Origin: an uncultured Bacteroidota bacterium
Lineage (GTDB): Bacteria; Bacteroidota; Bacteroidia; B-17B0; Aurantibacillaceae
DNA length: 46,289 nt
Reading direction: 5' to 3'
NCBI GenBank assembly: GCA_903834765.1
Contig: CAILKE010000069.1
Span: 1-46,289 of the forward strand
The notes beneath the pieces were generated by a model that ran no database searches, had not been told where the DNA came from, and saw nothing but the letters and a program-made list of their open reading frames with translations. Shown in pieces: positions 18,689 to 26,738 of the stretch. The number at the start of each line of letters is the position of its first letter. The stretch's first letter is position 1. The translations under genes were made by a program, and so were the position numbers.

Positions 18689-19829
18689 TTAAAAAAGAGT
18701 TGATGGTGTCAATGACAAAATGTTGTTCTTCTTTTGTTAAGGTTGGATACATAGGCAAACTCAAGCAGCCTTGATAATAATTTTCCGAATTTACAAAATC
18801 ACCTTGTTTCCATCCTAAACTTTTATAATAGGGTAGGGTATGTACTGGTATATAATGTACCTGACAAAAAATATCCTTTGATCTTAAAAAGTCATACAAC
18901 TCTTTTCTATTATTTACTTCAATAATATATAAGTGGTAAGCATGTCCTTCAATCACTCCCGATTGTCCTTTAATGTGTTGATTTGTTTTAAAGGTATCAA
19001 AATAAGTTTGAGCAATTTCTCGTCTTCTTTCTATACCGGCATCAGCTCTTTTTAATTGAGAAGTTCCTAATGCAGCCTGAAAGTCAGTAATTCTGTAGTT
19101 ATATCCTAACTCTTGCATTTCGTAATACCAACCTCCATCATTTTGATGCATTAAATTTGAATCTTTGGTAATACCGTGTGTTCTTAGTTTAATAAGCTTG
19201 TTGTATAATGCTTCATCATTGGTAGTAACCATGCCACCTTCGCCGCAGGCAATATGTTTTACTGGGTGAAAAGAGAAGATTGCTAAATCAGCAAAATTAC
19301 TGTTTCCACAAAATTGCTTTGTTCCTTTACTATCTATAAAATACCCACCAGGCGCATGGCAAGCATCTTCAATAATCCAACAATTAAATTCATTGGCTAG
19401 TTTGCGAAATGCTTCCAAATTAACCGCATTTCCTGCAAAATCAACTGGTATTATACCTTGGAAATAACCCTTAGGGTGATTTTCTAATAATGCACGTACT
19501 TTCTTAATATCTAATAAATAAGTTTCAGGATCAATATCAGCAAAATATACTTCACCATCACAATATCTCACGCAATTAGCTGACGCAGCAAATGTAATTG
19601 GGCTTGTAATGACCCTTGAATCTTTGTTTACACCTAAAGCCAAGGCACATAAATGTAAGGCAGCTGTTCCGTTTGAAACAGCTACGGCATATTTACAACC
19701 AATATATTCAGCAAAGGCTTTTTCAAAGCTTGCAATTTCCGGACCTTGAGTTAAAAAATCAGAGGTTAAAGCCTTAACTACTGCATTAACATCTTCTTCT
19801 GTTATATTCTGTTTTCCGTATGGAATCAT
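18681..19829 (-). CDS. pseC: UDP-4-amino-4,6-dideoxy-N-acetyl-beta-L-altrosamine transaminase
   Basis: 382 residues, full length, ATG at 19829, 6 nt after pseB. It is a DegT/DnrJ/EryC1 aminotransferase: MIPYGKQNITEEDV opening, AVSNGTAALHL PLP-phosphate region at 50-60, IIEDACHAPGG at 152-162, and FSFHPVKHIACGEGG with PLP-lysine Lys191. It transfers an amino group from glutamate to C4 of the PseB product. MIPYGKQ.I and the neighbours favour PseC over other sugar aminotransferases. Confidence 0.95.
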   Translation of the reverse strand: MIPYGKQNITEEDVNAVVKALTSDFLTQGPEIASFEKAFAEYIGCKYAVAVSNGTAALHLCALALGVNKDSRVITSPITFAASANCVRYCDGEVYFADIDPETYLLDIKKVRALLENHPKGYFQGIIPVDFAGNAVNLEAFRKLANEFNCWIIEDACHAPGGYFIDSKGTKQFCGNSNFADLAIFSFHPVKHIACGEGGMVTTNDEALYNKLIKLRTHGITKDSNLMHQNDGGWYYEMQELGYNYRITDFQAALGTSQLKRADAGIERRREIAQTYFDTFKTNQHIKGQSGVIEGHAYHLYIIEVNNRKELYDFLRSKDIFCQVHYIPVHTLPYYKSLGWKQGDFVNSENYYQGCLSLPMYPTLTKEEQHFVIDTINSFLNG

Positions 19830-19835
19830 TTCTAA

Positions 19836-20846
19836 TTATGGTTTAAACGTTGGGTCAACGTGTTCTACAATTAATTGCCTTAAGCCTTCTACTGTTTCCC
19901 ATTCTGTGTTATTTTCAGAGGTATAGTGAAAACCCTGAGGAACTATGGCCGCATTGAAATGCTTGATGTACTCCGTCAAATTCCAATTGGTTACTTGAGG
20001 CAAAATCACATAATATTTTCCTAAATCATAGGTTGTAAAAGAATCCGAACTGGTAATCATTTCTTCATGAATTTTCTCTCCGGGACGAATGCCATTTATT
20101 CTGTGTTCACAATTAGGACCGATTGCCTTAGCTACATCCATAATTTTATACGATGGTATTTTTGGTACAAATAATTCTCCTCCCCAAGCTGAATCTAATG
20201 CATGTAGCACCATATCAACACCTCCTTTTAATGAGATATTAAAGCGAGTCATATTAGGATCAGTAATGGGTAATACGCCTTCTTTCTTTTTATTCAAGAA
20301 AAAAGGAATAACAGATCCATTAGATCCCATGACATTACCATAACGTACTACCGAAAATTTTAAATCTCTGCTGCCTTTGATATTATTAGCGGCAATAAAT
20401 AATTTATCGGATGTTAATTTGGTTGCGCCATATAAATTAATTGGAGCGCAGGCTTTATCAGTAGATAAAGCTACTACTTTGGAGACATTGGTTTCTAAAC
20501 AGGCTCTGATAACATTATCTGCCCCACCAATATTTGTTTTAACACATTCATCAGGATTATATTCTGCAATGTGCACATGTTTCATTGCCGCTGCGTGAAT
20601 AACGTAATCAATACCAGTAAATGCTCTTTTTAAACGATCCAAATCGCGAACATCTCCAATAAAGTAACGAATGGCTTTGTATTTGGAAGCAGGAAACTCT
20701 TGTTCCATTTGAAATTGCTTTTGCTCATCGCGAGAGTATATTACGAGTCGCTTTACATCGGGCCATTTCTCGAGGATGGTTTTAGTTAACTCTTTACCTA
20801 AGGAACCGGTGCCACCGGTTATTAAAATTGATTTGTGATTTAGCAT
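19836..20846 (-). CDS. pseB: UDP-N-acetylglucosamine 4,6-dehydratase (inverting)
   Basis: 336 residues, ATG at 20846. It is an extended SDR of the FlaA1 type: ILITGGTGSLGKELTKTI with the NADP-binding glycine motif at 11-18, HAAAMKHVHIAEYNP, STDKACAPINLYGATK with Asp130/Lys131 in the catalytic place and the YxxxK pair Tyr139/Lys143, and VRYGNVMGSNGSVIP. It starts the Pse pathway by dehydrating UDP-GlcNAc with C5 inversion. The single-domain length separates it from the large membrane-bound WbpM-type dehydratases. Confidence 0.96.
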   Translation of the reverse strand: MLNHKSILITGGTGSLGKELTKTILEKWPDVKRLVIYSRDEQKQFQMEQEFPASKYKAIRYFIGDVRDLDRLKRAFTGIDYVIHAAAMKHVHIAEYNPDECVKTNIGGADNVIRACLETNVSKVVALSTDKACAPINLYGATKLTSDKLFIAANNIKGSRDLKFSVVRYGNVMGSNGSVIPFFLNKKKEGVLPITDPNMTRFNISLKGGVDMVLHALDSAWGGELFVPKIPSYKIMDVAKAIGPNCEHRINGIRPGEKIHEEMITSSDSFTTYDLGKYYVILPQVTNWNLTEYIKHFNAAIVPQGFHYTSENNTEWETVEGLRQLIVEHVDPTFKP

Positions 20847-20861
20847 ACGTATATGAATCTA

Positions 20862-21917
20862 TTATTTTATTTCTATGTTAGATGCAAATGTTTGATGAGT
20901 ATTGCAAAATTCTTTAAAAGCATCACTCGCATTATGGACAATCATTTTAGGATAGTTTGCTATAAATAAAGAGCTAGTGTATTCTAATTCTAAAACTAAA
21001 CGATGTCCTTTTTTGAGAGGGGTTCCTTTATGCCAACATTTAGTGTCACCAATAAATATTGAACCTGCTTCGCCGCACACTACTTTTATAGTATCTGGTG
21101 AATAATAAGGTTCTAAATCAGTATCAGGTATTCTTGCATAACCTCTTTCTAATAGAATGGCAGGTTTAGCGCCTACTTTATGCGATCCTTCTATATAACA
21201 ATGTGGCCCATTATCTAAAGTTACATCATTAATGTAAAAAAACACCTTTAACCATTTTACACGATCCATGTCAAAATGATATAATTGTGCAGCTTCAGAT
21301 GAGGCTTCTTTTTGAAAAGATGTACTCCACCACATTGCAGGAAAGTCAAAAATAGGTTCACAGCCTAAATAGTTTCTGGCAAAATTAATTAATACAGGAT
21401 CCATCATTAATTGCTGAATCTCTTTATTATTAACTAAATCTTGAATATCAAATCGGTAAATTTCGGCTAAAGGCGCTTCCGGATTATATATGATTTTTTT
21501 ATCATAAGCTGGTGGTATAACGGCGGCTTTTTGCATCGCATAATTGTAGATACTTTCACAGACTTCTTGACTTAATTTTTTATCAAAATGAACATATCCC
21601 TTTTCATTCATTTCATTATTTACTTTATCGAAATCATTTTTTGTAAAAACACCAGCAACGCCTTCAAGTGTATCTTTTATTATTTGTGGTGGATTGCTTT
21701 GTTTTAGCCTGTCATTAAAAGCTTCGTTAAAAACGCCGTTAGTAGAGCAATATAAATTGATATTGGCCATATTCGCATTATGCGGCGTTTGGCCAGTTTT
21801 TAAAAATACCTCATAACCCTGCATAAAATAGTCTTGTTGAGTAGAAGGAACATAGGGTTTCATTAAACCAAATTTTTCTAATACTTTTCTTAATACTTTT
21901 TTTATTTTTTTGATCAT
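20862..21917 (-). CDS. Phytanoyl-CoA dioxygenase (PhyH) family Fe(II)/2-oxoglutarate oxygenase
   Basis: 351 residues, ATG at 21917, overlapping the acyltransferase stop by 4 nt (ATGA). The PhyH-like metal site is visible: HFD with His214/Asp216, distal His296 in CWHKGTPL, and Arg306 in GHRLVLELEY as the likely 2-oxoglutarate anchor. A GPHCYIEGSHK block is typical. It should hydroxylate or otherwise oxidise a small molecule or sugar. Such genes turn up in polysaccharide loci but few have known substrates; here it is co-transcribed with the Pse genes and the exporter. Family confident, role unknown. Confidence 0.88.
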   Translation of the reverse strand: MIKKIKKVLRKVLEKFGLMKPYVPSTQQDYFMQGYEVFLKTGQTPHNANMANINLYCSTNGVFNEAFNDRLKQSNPPQIIKDTLEGVAGVFTKNDFDKVNNEMNEKGYVHFDKKLSQEVCESIYNYAMQKAAVIPPAYDKKIIYNPEAPLAEIYRFDIQDLVNNKEIQQLMMDPVLINFARNYLGCEPIFDFPAMWWSTSFQKEASSEAAQLYHFDMDRVKWLKVFFYINDVTLDNGPHCYIEGSHKVGAKPAILLERGYARIPDTDLEPYYSPDTIKVVCGEAGSIFIGDTKCWHKGTPLKKGHRLVLELEYTSSLFIANYPKMIVHNASDAFKEFCNTHQTFASNIEIK

Positions 21918-22897
21918 TGTGTAGATATTGATTGAATGAATATGTTGTCTTTTATATCTATGTCGGTAGTTTCTTTATTTAATAAAATGTCAAACGAGTG
22001 AATGTTTCCTGGATTTATATCAAATACAATATTCGTATAATCATCAGTTTGTATTTCTTTAATTTGATTGAAGTAGCTTATTTTAATTGCAGAATTACTT
22101 TTGATTTTTATAGTAATAGTTTTTTTACCTTCACTCTTTAAGTAGGCAGTAAATTGTTCCATTACATTGATGCCTTCCTCTTTTCTAGTTTCTAAAAGTG
22201 TTTTATAATTTGTATAAAAGCCTGAATAGAAATAAGGTAAATCTGTATCATTTAAATAATGGATACTTTCTTTTAATTCAAAATTTAATCTTTTTTTTAT
22301 CAATGTAGCAGGGCTACCAACCATAACAGAATAAGGAGCTACATCTTTTGTTACAACAGAATTTGCGCCAATAACACTTCCTTTACCAATTTTAACTCCA
22401 GACATTACTACCACGTTAATCCCAAGCCAGCAATCATCTTCTATGATTATTTTTTTTGAATGTTTTTTTGATAGTTCTTCATTAGTAAGAATCAATTCAT
22501 CTTGGTCTTTAATATAGTATTCGGGTTTGAAATTATAATAGTGTCTCCCAGAACTTAGGTATACATTTTGAGCAAAAACGCAGTATCTGCCAATATCAAT
22601 ATCACCTAATAAAATACATCGATCCTGTATAGAAGTATTAGCGCCTAATCGTATTTTTTGATTACTCACTCCTAACTCAACATTTCTACCGATATAATTA
22701 TTACCTTCTAATTCAATGACGCTATTATTTAAACATGTTAATATTGCTGATGGGTTAATATCGCAATTATTACCAATTAAAATGTTTTTATCAAAAGTAG
22801 TTTTGGCAGTATCCTCAGCTATTATTCTTTTTAAAGATAAATAATAAATTAGCTTGGTAGGCTTTTTTAATATTTTTGAAAGTAAGCGCTTAAACAT
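21914..22897 (-). CDS. Left-handed beta-helix acyltransferase with C-terminal extension
   Basis: 327 residues, ATG at 22897, overlapping Wzt by 8 nt. Residues from about 35 to 200 are hexapeptide repeats, ending in the maltose/xenobiotic-acetyltransferase pattern IIEDDCWLGINVVVMSGV and VIGANSVVTKDVAPYSVMVGSPA. It is probably an acetyl-CoA-dependent O- or N-acetyltransferase acting on a sugar. About 120 further residues follow the helix, rich in Ile/Thr/Lys and alternating in a beta-strand fashion. I do not recognise this domain, which most small acetyltransferases of this group lack. Confidence 0.82.
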   Translation of the reverse strand: MFKRLLSKILKKPTKLIYYLSLKRIIAEDTAKTTFDKNILIGNNCDINPSAILTCLNNSVIELEGNNYIGRNVELGVSNQKIRLGANTSIQDRCILLGDIDIGRYCVFAQNVYLSSGRHYYNFKPEYYIKDQDELILTNEELSKKHSKKIIIEDDCWLGINVVVMSGVKIGKGSVIGANSVVTKDVAPYSVMVGSPATLIKKRLNFELKESIHYLNDTDLPYFYSGFYTNYKTLLETRKEEGINVMEQFTAYLKSEGKKTITIKIKSNSAIKISYFNQIKEIQTDDYTNIVFDINPGNIHSFDILLNKETTDIDIKDNIFIQSISTQ

Positions 22898-24179
22898 TTT
22901 TTTCGTATACGCTATATGTAGTATTAAAATAACCTATATTTTGATGAGGGTCATCACTTGTTGGAATTATTAATAAAGAAGGGATATTTATATTACTATC
23001 TATGACATCATAAAAAAGTGTCGTATTTGTATTTCCAATAGCAAAATAGAGATCGTATTGTCCTGCTCTTAAATTTCCTTTAGGAATACAAATTTTAAAT
23101 TCCACAATAGTTCCTGTTTTTATTTGGTTTGTTGTAATATTAGTTTTTACATTAGTGATTACTTTTTCGGTGAGCGTATCTAAAAATGCCATATAAAAGG
23201 TCAATCCCTCACAAACCTCATTTGTAATACAACTAAATGCAAAATGAATATCTTCATCTGCTTTGTATGTCCAATTACTTTCATTTATTAATCCATCTTT
23301 AAAGCAACCCAATTTTTGAAAAGAGGCATTACCGCTTGTTCTATTTACTCGATCTTTTTTAGAAGTGTTTGCATTGAAGCGGAAATCTTTCATTAAGTCC
23401 ATATAGGTTTGAATCGATACACCAACTTCGTTAATTGAATGTAATTTGCCAGAGTCTAAAATAATTCCTTTTTGACAAAAGGCAGAAATAGCTTGAAGAT
23501 TGTGGCTAACAAACAAAACGGTTCTGCCTTCACCTTTACTTACATCTCCCATTTTACCCAAACATTTTTTTTGAAATTCCGCATCTCCTACAGCTAATAC
23601 TTCATCCACAATTAATATTTCTGATTCTAAATGGGCAGCAACAGCAAAAGCTAAACGGACATACATGCCACTGCTATAACGTTTCACAGGTGTATCAATA
23701 TACCGCTCTACGCCACTAAAATCAACAATTTCATCAAATTTCCTTTTGATTTCTTGTTTGGTCATTCCTAATATAGCTCCATTCAAAAATATATTTTCCC
23801 TTCCTGTTAATTCAGGATGAAAGCCCGTGCCAACTTCCAATAATGCAGCAATGCGTCCCTTCACTTTGATGTCACCAACGGAAGGTCCTGTAACGCGAGA
23901 TAATATTTTTAATAATGTAGATTTACCTGCTCCATTTCTTCCAATGATACCAATTGCTTCCCCTTGCTTAACTTCAAAATTAATATCTTTTAAAGCCCAC
24001 ACCAAATCGCTATTTCCTTTAATTGTTCTATCATTTGTCTCGCCAATTTTCAAATAAGGATCTTCTTTTCCCCTTACTTTATGATACCAACGATTAAAAT
24101 CGTTGGTGATAGTCCCGGTTCCAACTTGTCCTAATCGGTATTGCTTTCCTAAATTTTCTACTTTGATGACGGTACTCAT
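22890..24179 (-). CDS. wzt: Polysaccharide ABC transporter ATP-binding protein with C-terminal Wzt domain
   Basis: 429 residues, ATG at 24179. The ATPase has Walker A GRNGAGKST (80-88), signature YSSGM (168-172) and Walker B ILIVDEVL (188-195), plus the KDINFEVKQGEAIGIIG lead-in of polysaccharide exporters. About 170 extra residues follow the ATPase (from about 260), the size and place of the carbohydrate-binding domain of Wzt proteins that read a modified non-reducing end before export. With the Wzm-like gene 111 nt upstream it forms the inner-membrane exporter. Confidence 0.94.
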   Translation of the reverse strand: MSTVIKVENLGKQYRLGQVGTGTITNDFNRWYHKVRGKEDPYLKIGETNDRTIKGNSDLVWALKDINFEVKQGEAIGIIGRNGAGKSTLLKILSRVTGPSVGDIKVKGRIAALLEVGTGFHPELTGRENIFLNGAILGMTKQEIKRKFDEIVDFSGVERYIDTPVKRYSSGMYVRLAFAVAAHLESEILIVDEVLAVGDAEFQKKCLGKMGDVSKGEGRTVLFVSHNLQAISAFCQKGIILDSGKLHSINEVGVSIQTYMDLMKDFRFNANTSKKDRVNRTSGNASFQKLGCFKDGLINESNWTYKADEDIHFAFSCITNEVCEGLTFYMAFLDTLTEKVITNVKTNITTNQIKTGTIVEFKICIPKGNLRAGQYDLYFAIGNTNTTLFYDVIDSNINIPSLLIIPTSDDPHQNIGYFNTTYSVYEKNV

Positions 24180-24290
24180 TTTATTTAAAGTTAAGATTGA
24201 GATTAAGGTTTAGCTTAAGTTGCCAGCGTTACTTTTACCTTATTTAAACTCAGAATGATAATATTGCATTAATTTTTTCAATCACTTCAG

Positions 24291-25154
24291 TTACACGGTG
24301 TCCATAAATGATTTTTCAACTTTGTTAAAGATGATTACCGAAAAGAAAATGAGAATCAACATAAACCCAAAACCGTAGATTAACCAATATACATCAAAAA
24401 AACCACTACCTAAAAAAATGTATTTAAAGGCTTCAATAATAGATGTTAAGGGATTTAAAAGCATTAAGAATTTGACATTACCATTCATGCTAGACACAGG
24501 AATAACAACCGAACTACCATACATTAATAATTGAACACCAAATCCAATCAAAAATGTTAAGTCGCGATATTTAGTGGTTAACGATGAAATTAAAATACCA
24601 AATCCAAATCCTAATCCCGCCATCATAAATATTAATACTGGCAGCATCCACATTAATTGCCAGTGAGGTGTAACCTGATTGGAATATATTAAAAAGTAAA
24701 TCCAAATGCAGATAAAAATTAAAAGCTGTATTCCCAATTTAATCAAGTTAGATACTAAGACAGATAGGGGAATAATAAGACGTGGAAAATAAACTTTACC
24801 AAATACTCCAGCGTTAGCAATAAACGTATTAGAAGTTTTGTTTAAACAATCGGCAAAATAAGTCCATAATGTAATACCTGCCATGTAAAATAAAATGCCG
24901 GGAATGCCGTCCGTACTTATTTTGGCTATACTGCCAAATATAAAAGTAAAAGTGAGAGATGTAATAATTGGTTGTATAAAAAACCAAAGAGGCCCTAAAA
25001 TAGTTTGTTTGTATACAGAAACAAAGTCTCTTCGAACCAATAGCAACAACAAATCCCTATAAGCCCAAAGAGCGCCTAAATCTAGTTGATACCATTTATT
25101 TTTGGGTTTAATTATTAAGTCCCAGTGTTCGTTTTCAGGTTCAGGTATTCTCAT
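24291..25154 (-). CDS. wzm: Polysaccharide ABC transporter permease (ABC-2 type)
   Basis: 287 residues, ATG at 25154, directly abutting the epimerase stop at 25155. It has about six hydrophobic helices and the RDLLLLLVRRDFVSVYKQTILGPLW entry motif (split here by function: coupling region plus first helix) of TagG/Wzm/KpsM proteins. It forms the membrane channel for Wzt-driven export of an undecaprenol-linked polymer. The 111-nt gap to wzt (24180-24290) is longer than most in this operon and has no ORF. Confidence 0.94.
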   Translation of the reverse strand: MRIPEPENEHWDLIIKPKNKWYQLDLGALWAYRDLLLLLVRRDFVSVYKQTILGPLWFFIQPIITSLTFTFIFGSIAKISTDGIPGILFYMAGITLWTYFADCLNKTSNTFIANAGVFGKVYFPRLIIPLSVLVSNLIKLGIQLLIFICIWIYFLIYSNQVTPHWQLMWMLPVLIFMMAGLGFGFGILISSLTTKYRDLTFLIGFGVQLLMYGSSVVIPVSSMNGNVKFLMLLNPLTSIIEAFKYIFLGSGFFDVYWLIYGFGFMLILIFFSVIIFNKVEKSFMDTV

Positions 25155-26147
25155 TTATTTTATAAAATTTGATTTATACCACTTAATAGTTTCAATAATA
25201 CCAGTTTCTATATCTATTAAGGGTTTGTAGTGTAAGTGTTTTTTAGCTTTATCAATATTTGCTAGGCTATTTTTGATGTCACCTTTTCGCTCGGGTTTGT
25301 ATGAAGCAGAAATAGGCGAATCTAATCGTTTTTTTATTAATTCAAACAGCGTGTTTAAACTGGTAGATGCACCATAAGCCACATTATAGACCTGATCAAT
25401 AGCCTTAGGGTTTTGGGTGGTCATTGCTAACACATTTGCATATACTACATTATCTATAAAGGTAAAATCACGACTAGTAGTTCCATCTCCAAAAATAGAA
25501 GGAGCAGTATTGCTAAGTATATGCGAAATAAAAATGGGGATAACAGCAGCGTATTGTCCGTTGGGGTTTTGTTTTGGACCAAAGACATTAAAATATCTTA
25601 ATCCTATTATTGGTAAACCATAGGATTTGTAAAATATTGACGCGTATAATTCATCTGTTTTTTTTGAAACGGCATAAGGGGAAAGCAGTTTACCTGTAAT
25701 ATGCTCCTGCTTTTCGGCACTTACATCATCTCCATATACCGAGGAGGAAGAGGCATATACAACCCGTTTAACCTGTTGATTTTTAGCCGCAGTTAATATA
25801 GTTATAAAGCCAGTAACGTTTGCATGATTAGTAGCAAGAGGATCTTCTAAACTGCGAGATACTGAACCTAAAGCAGCATTGTGAAAAACTCCATCCACAT
25901 TACTCGTAGCGTCATAGCAGGTTTGATAATTGGTAATGTCTCCTAAAATAAATTTGAAAGTTGGGTTATTCTCAAATTCTTTAAGATTGTCTTTATTGCC
26001 CGTCGATAAATTATCCAATACGCGAACCTCTTTGGCGCCATTAGTTAATAAATAAGAAACCAGATTCGAACCGATAAAACCGGCACCTCCTGTTACTAAA
26101 TATGTTTGATTTTTAATGTCGGAAATATGTGGAACAGTTGATTGCAA
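25155..26147 (-). CDS. NAD-dependent epimerase, WbpP/TviC-like UDP-GlcNAc(A) 4-epimerase
   Basis: 330 residues, TTG start at 26147; no ATG lies between the upstream stop and the Rossmann motif. SDR features: TGGAGFIG at 19-26, Ser134-136 in YASSSSVYGDD, and Tyr158/Lys162 in SPYAVSKK. The AALGSVSRSLEDPLATNHAN block is close to the WbpP/TviC group rather than GalE. The expected reaction is UDP-GlcNAc to UDP-GalNAc, or the uronate version, supplying a sugar of the exported polymer. Confidence 0.88.
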   Translation of the reverse strand: MQSTVPHISDIKNQTYLVTGGAGFIGSNLVSYLLTNGAKEVRVLDNLSTGNKDNLKEFENNPTFKFILGDITNYQTCYDATSNVDGVFHNAALGSVSRSLEDPLATNHANVTGFITILTAAKNQQVKRVVYASSSSVYGDDVSAEKQEHITGKLLSPYAVSKKTDELYASIFYKSYGLPIIGLRYFNVFGPKQNPNGQYAAVIPIFISHILSNTAPSIFGDGTTSRDFTFIDNVVYANVLAMTTQNPKAIDQVYNVAYGASTSLNTLFELIKKRLDSPISASYKPERKGDIKNSLANIDKAKKHLHYKPLIDIETGIIETIKWYKSNFIK

Positions 26148-26157
26148 ATTTCTTTTT

Positions 26158-26655
26158 TTAGTTAGCTAAAATTTTAATAATAGTTTTTGGTACTTTAATT
26201 CTAATGCTTTGCTTAATGCTATTTAACTCGATACTGATATAATCTTCGTTTTGAATACGGACAATTTTACCGGTTAAACCTTTCAATGGTCCTTGCGTAA
26301 TTTCAACATCATCACTCATTTTTAAATCGGTTACTTCCTCAGTTATATCATAACCTGTAAGTTCTATAGATTTTAAAATGTCTATTTCTGACTCTCTAAT
26401 ACTAGCTTCTGTGCCATTAAATTTAATGAAGCCTAAAATGTGTGGTGTGCGTAATATAGTTTCTTTGTCTACAAGATCTATTTTCACAAAGATATAACCA
26501 CTTAACATTGGGAATTCAATACGTTTTTTTCGGTCACTCCATTGTTGCATGCGTCTTGCAATCGGTGTGTAAGCTTCAATGCGCTGATCTATTAATTTAA
26601 GCACAATTTTTTTTTCGTGCCGTGCATTTACATATAAAGCGTACCAATGTTGCAT
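26158..26655 (-). CDS. UpxY/NusG-like transcription antiterminator
   Basis: 165 residues, ATG at 26655. An N-terminal NGN domain (WYALYVNARHEKKI at 4-17, then FPMLSGYIFVKID) is followed by a KOW motif (MSDDVEITQGPLKGLTGKIV). NusG paralogues of the UpxY type sit near the start of Bacteroidota capsule operons, travel with RNA polymerase and let it read through the long operon. It is the second gene here, with a hairpin-bearing 83-nt leader upstream. The start agrees with the usual 'M..WYALYV' opening. Confidence 0.93.
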   Translation of the reverse strand: MQHWYALYVNARHEKKIVLKLIDQRIEAYTPIARRMQQWSDRKKRIEFPMLSGYIFVKIDLVDKETILRTPHILGFIKFNGTEASIRESEIDILKSIELTGYDITEEVTDLKMSDDVEITQGPLKGLTGKIVRIQNEDYISIELNSIKQSIRIKVPKTIIKILAN

Positions 26656-26688
26656 GTATAATGAACTCTTTTTTCAAAGCTTCGCCCC

Positions 26689-26708
26689 CTCAGTCACAGT
26701 TGACTAAG
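26689..26708 (-). promoter_or_regulatory. Inverted repeat in the leader of the UpxY-like gene
   Basis: Read on the minus strand, CTTAGTCA and TGACTGAG pair around an ACTG loop with one G-U wobble, followed by a G-rich stretch and then an A-run before the ATG. It lies in the 83-nt gap between the tyrosine kinase stop and the UpxY-like start. It could be an attenuator or a recruitment hairpin for the antiterminator, but no U-run follows and the role is not shown. Confidence 0.35.
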
Positions 26709-26738
26709 TGTGGTAAATGAAACAGATAACAATATGTA

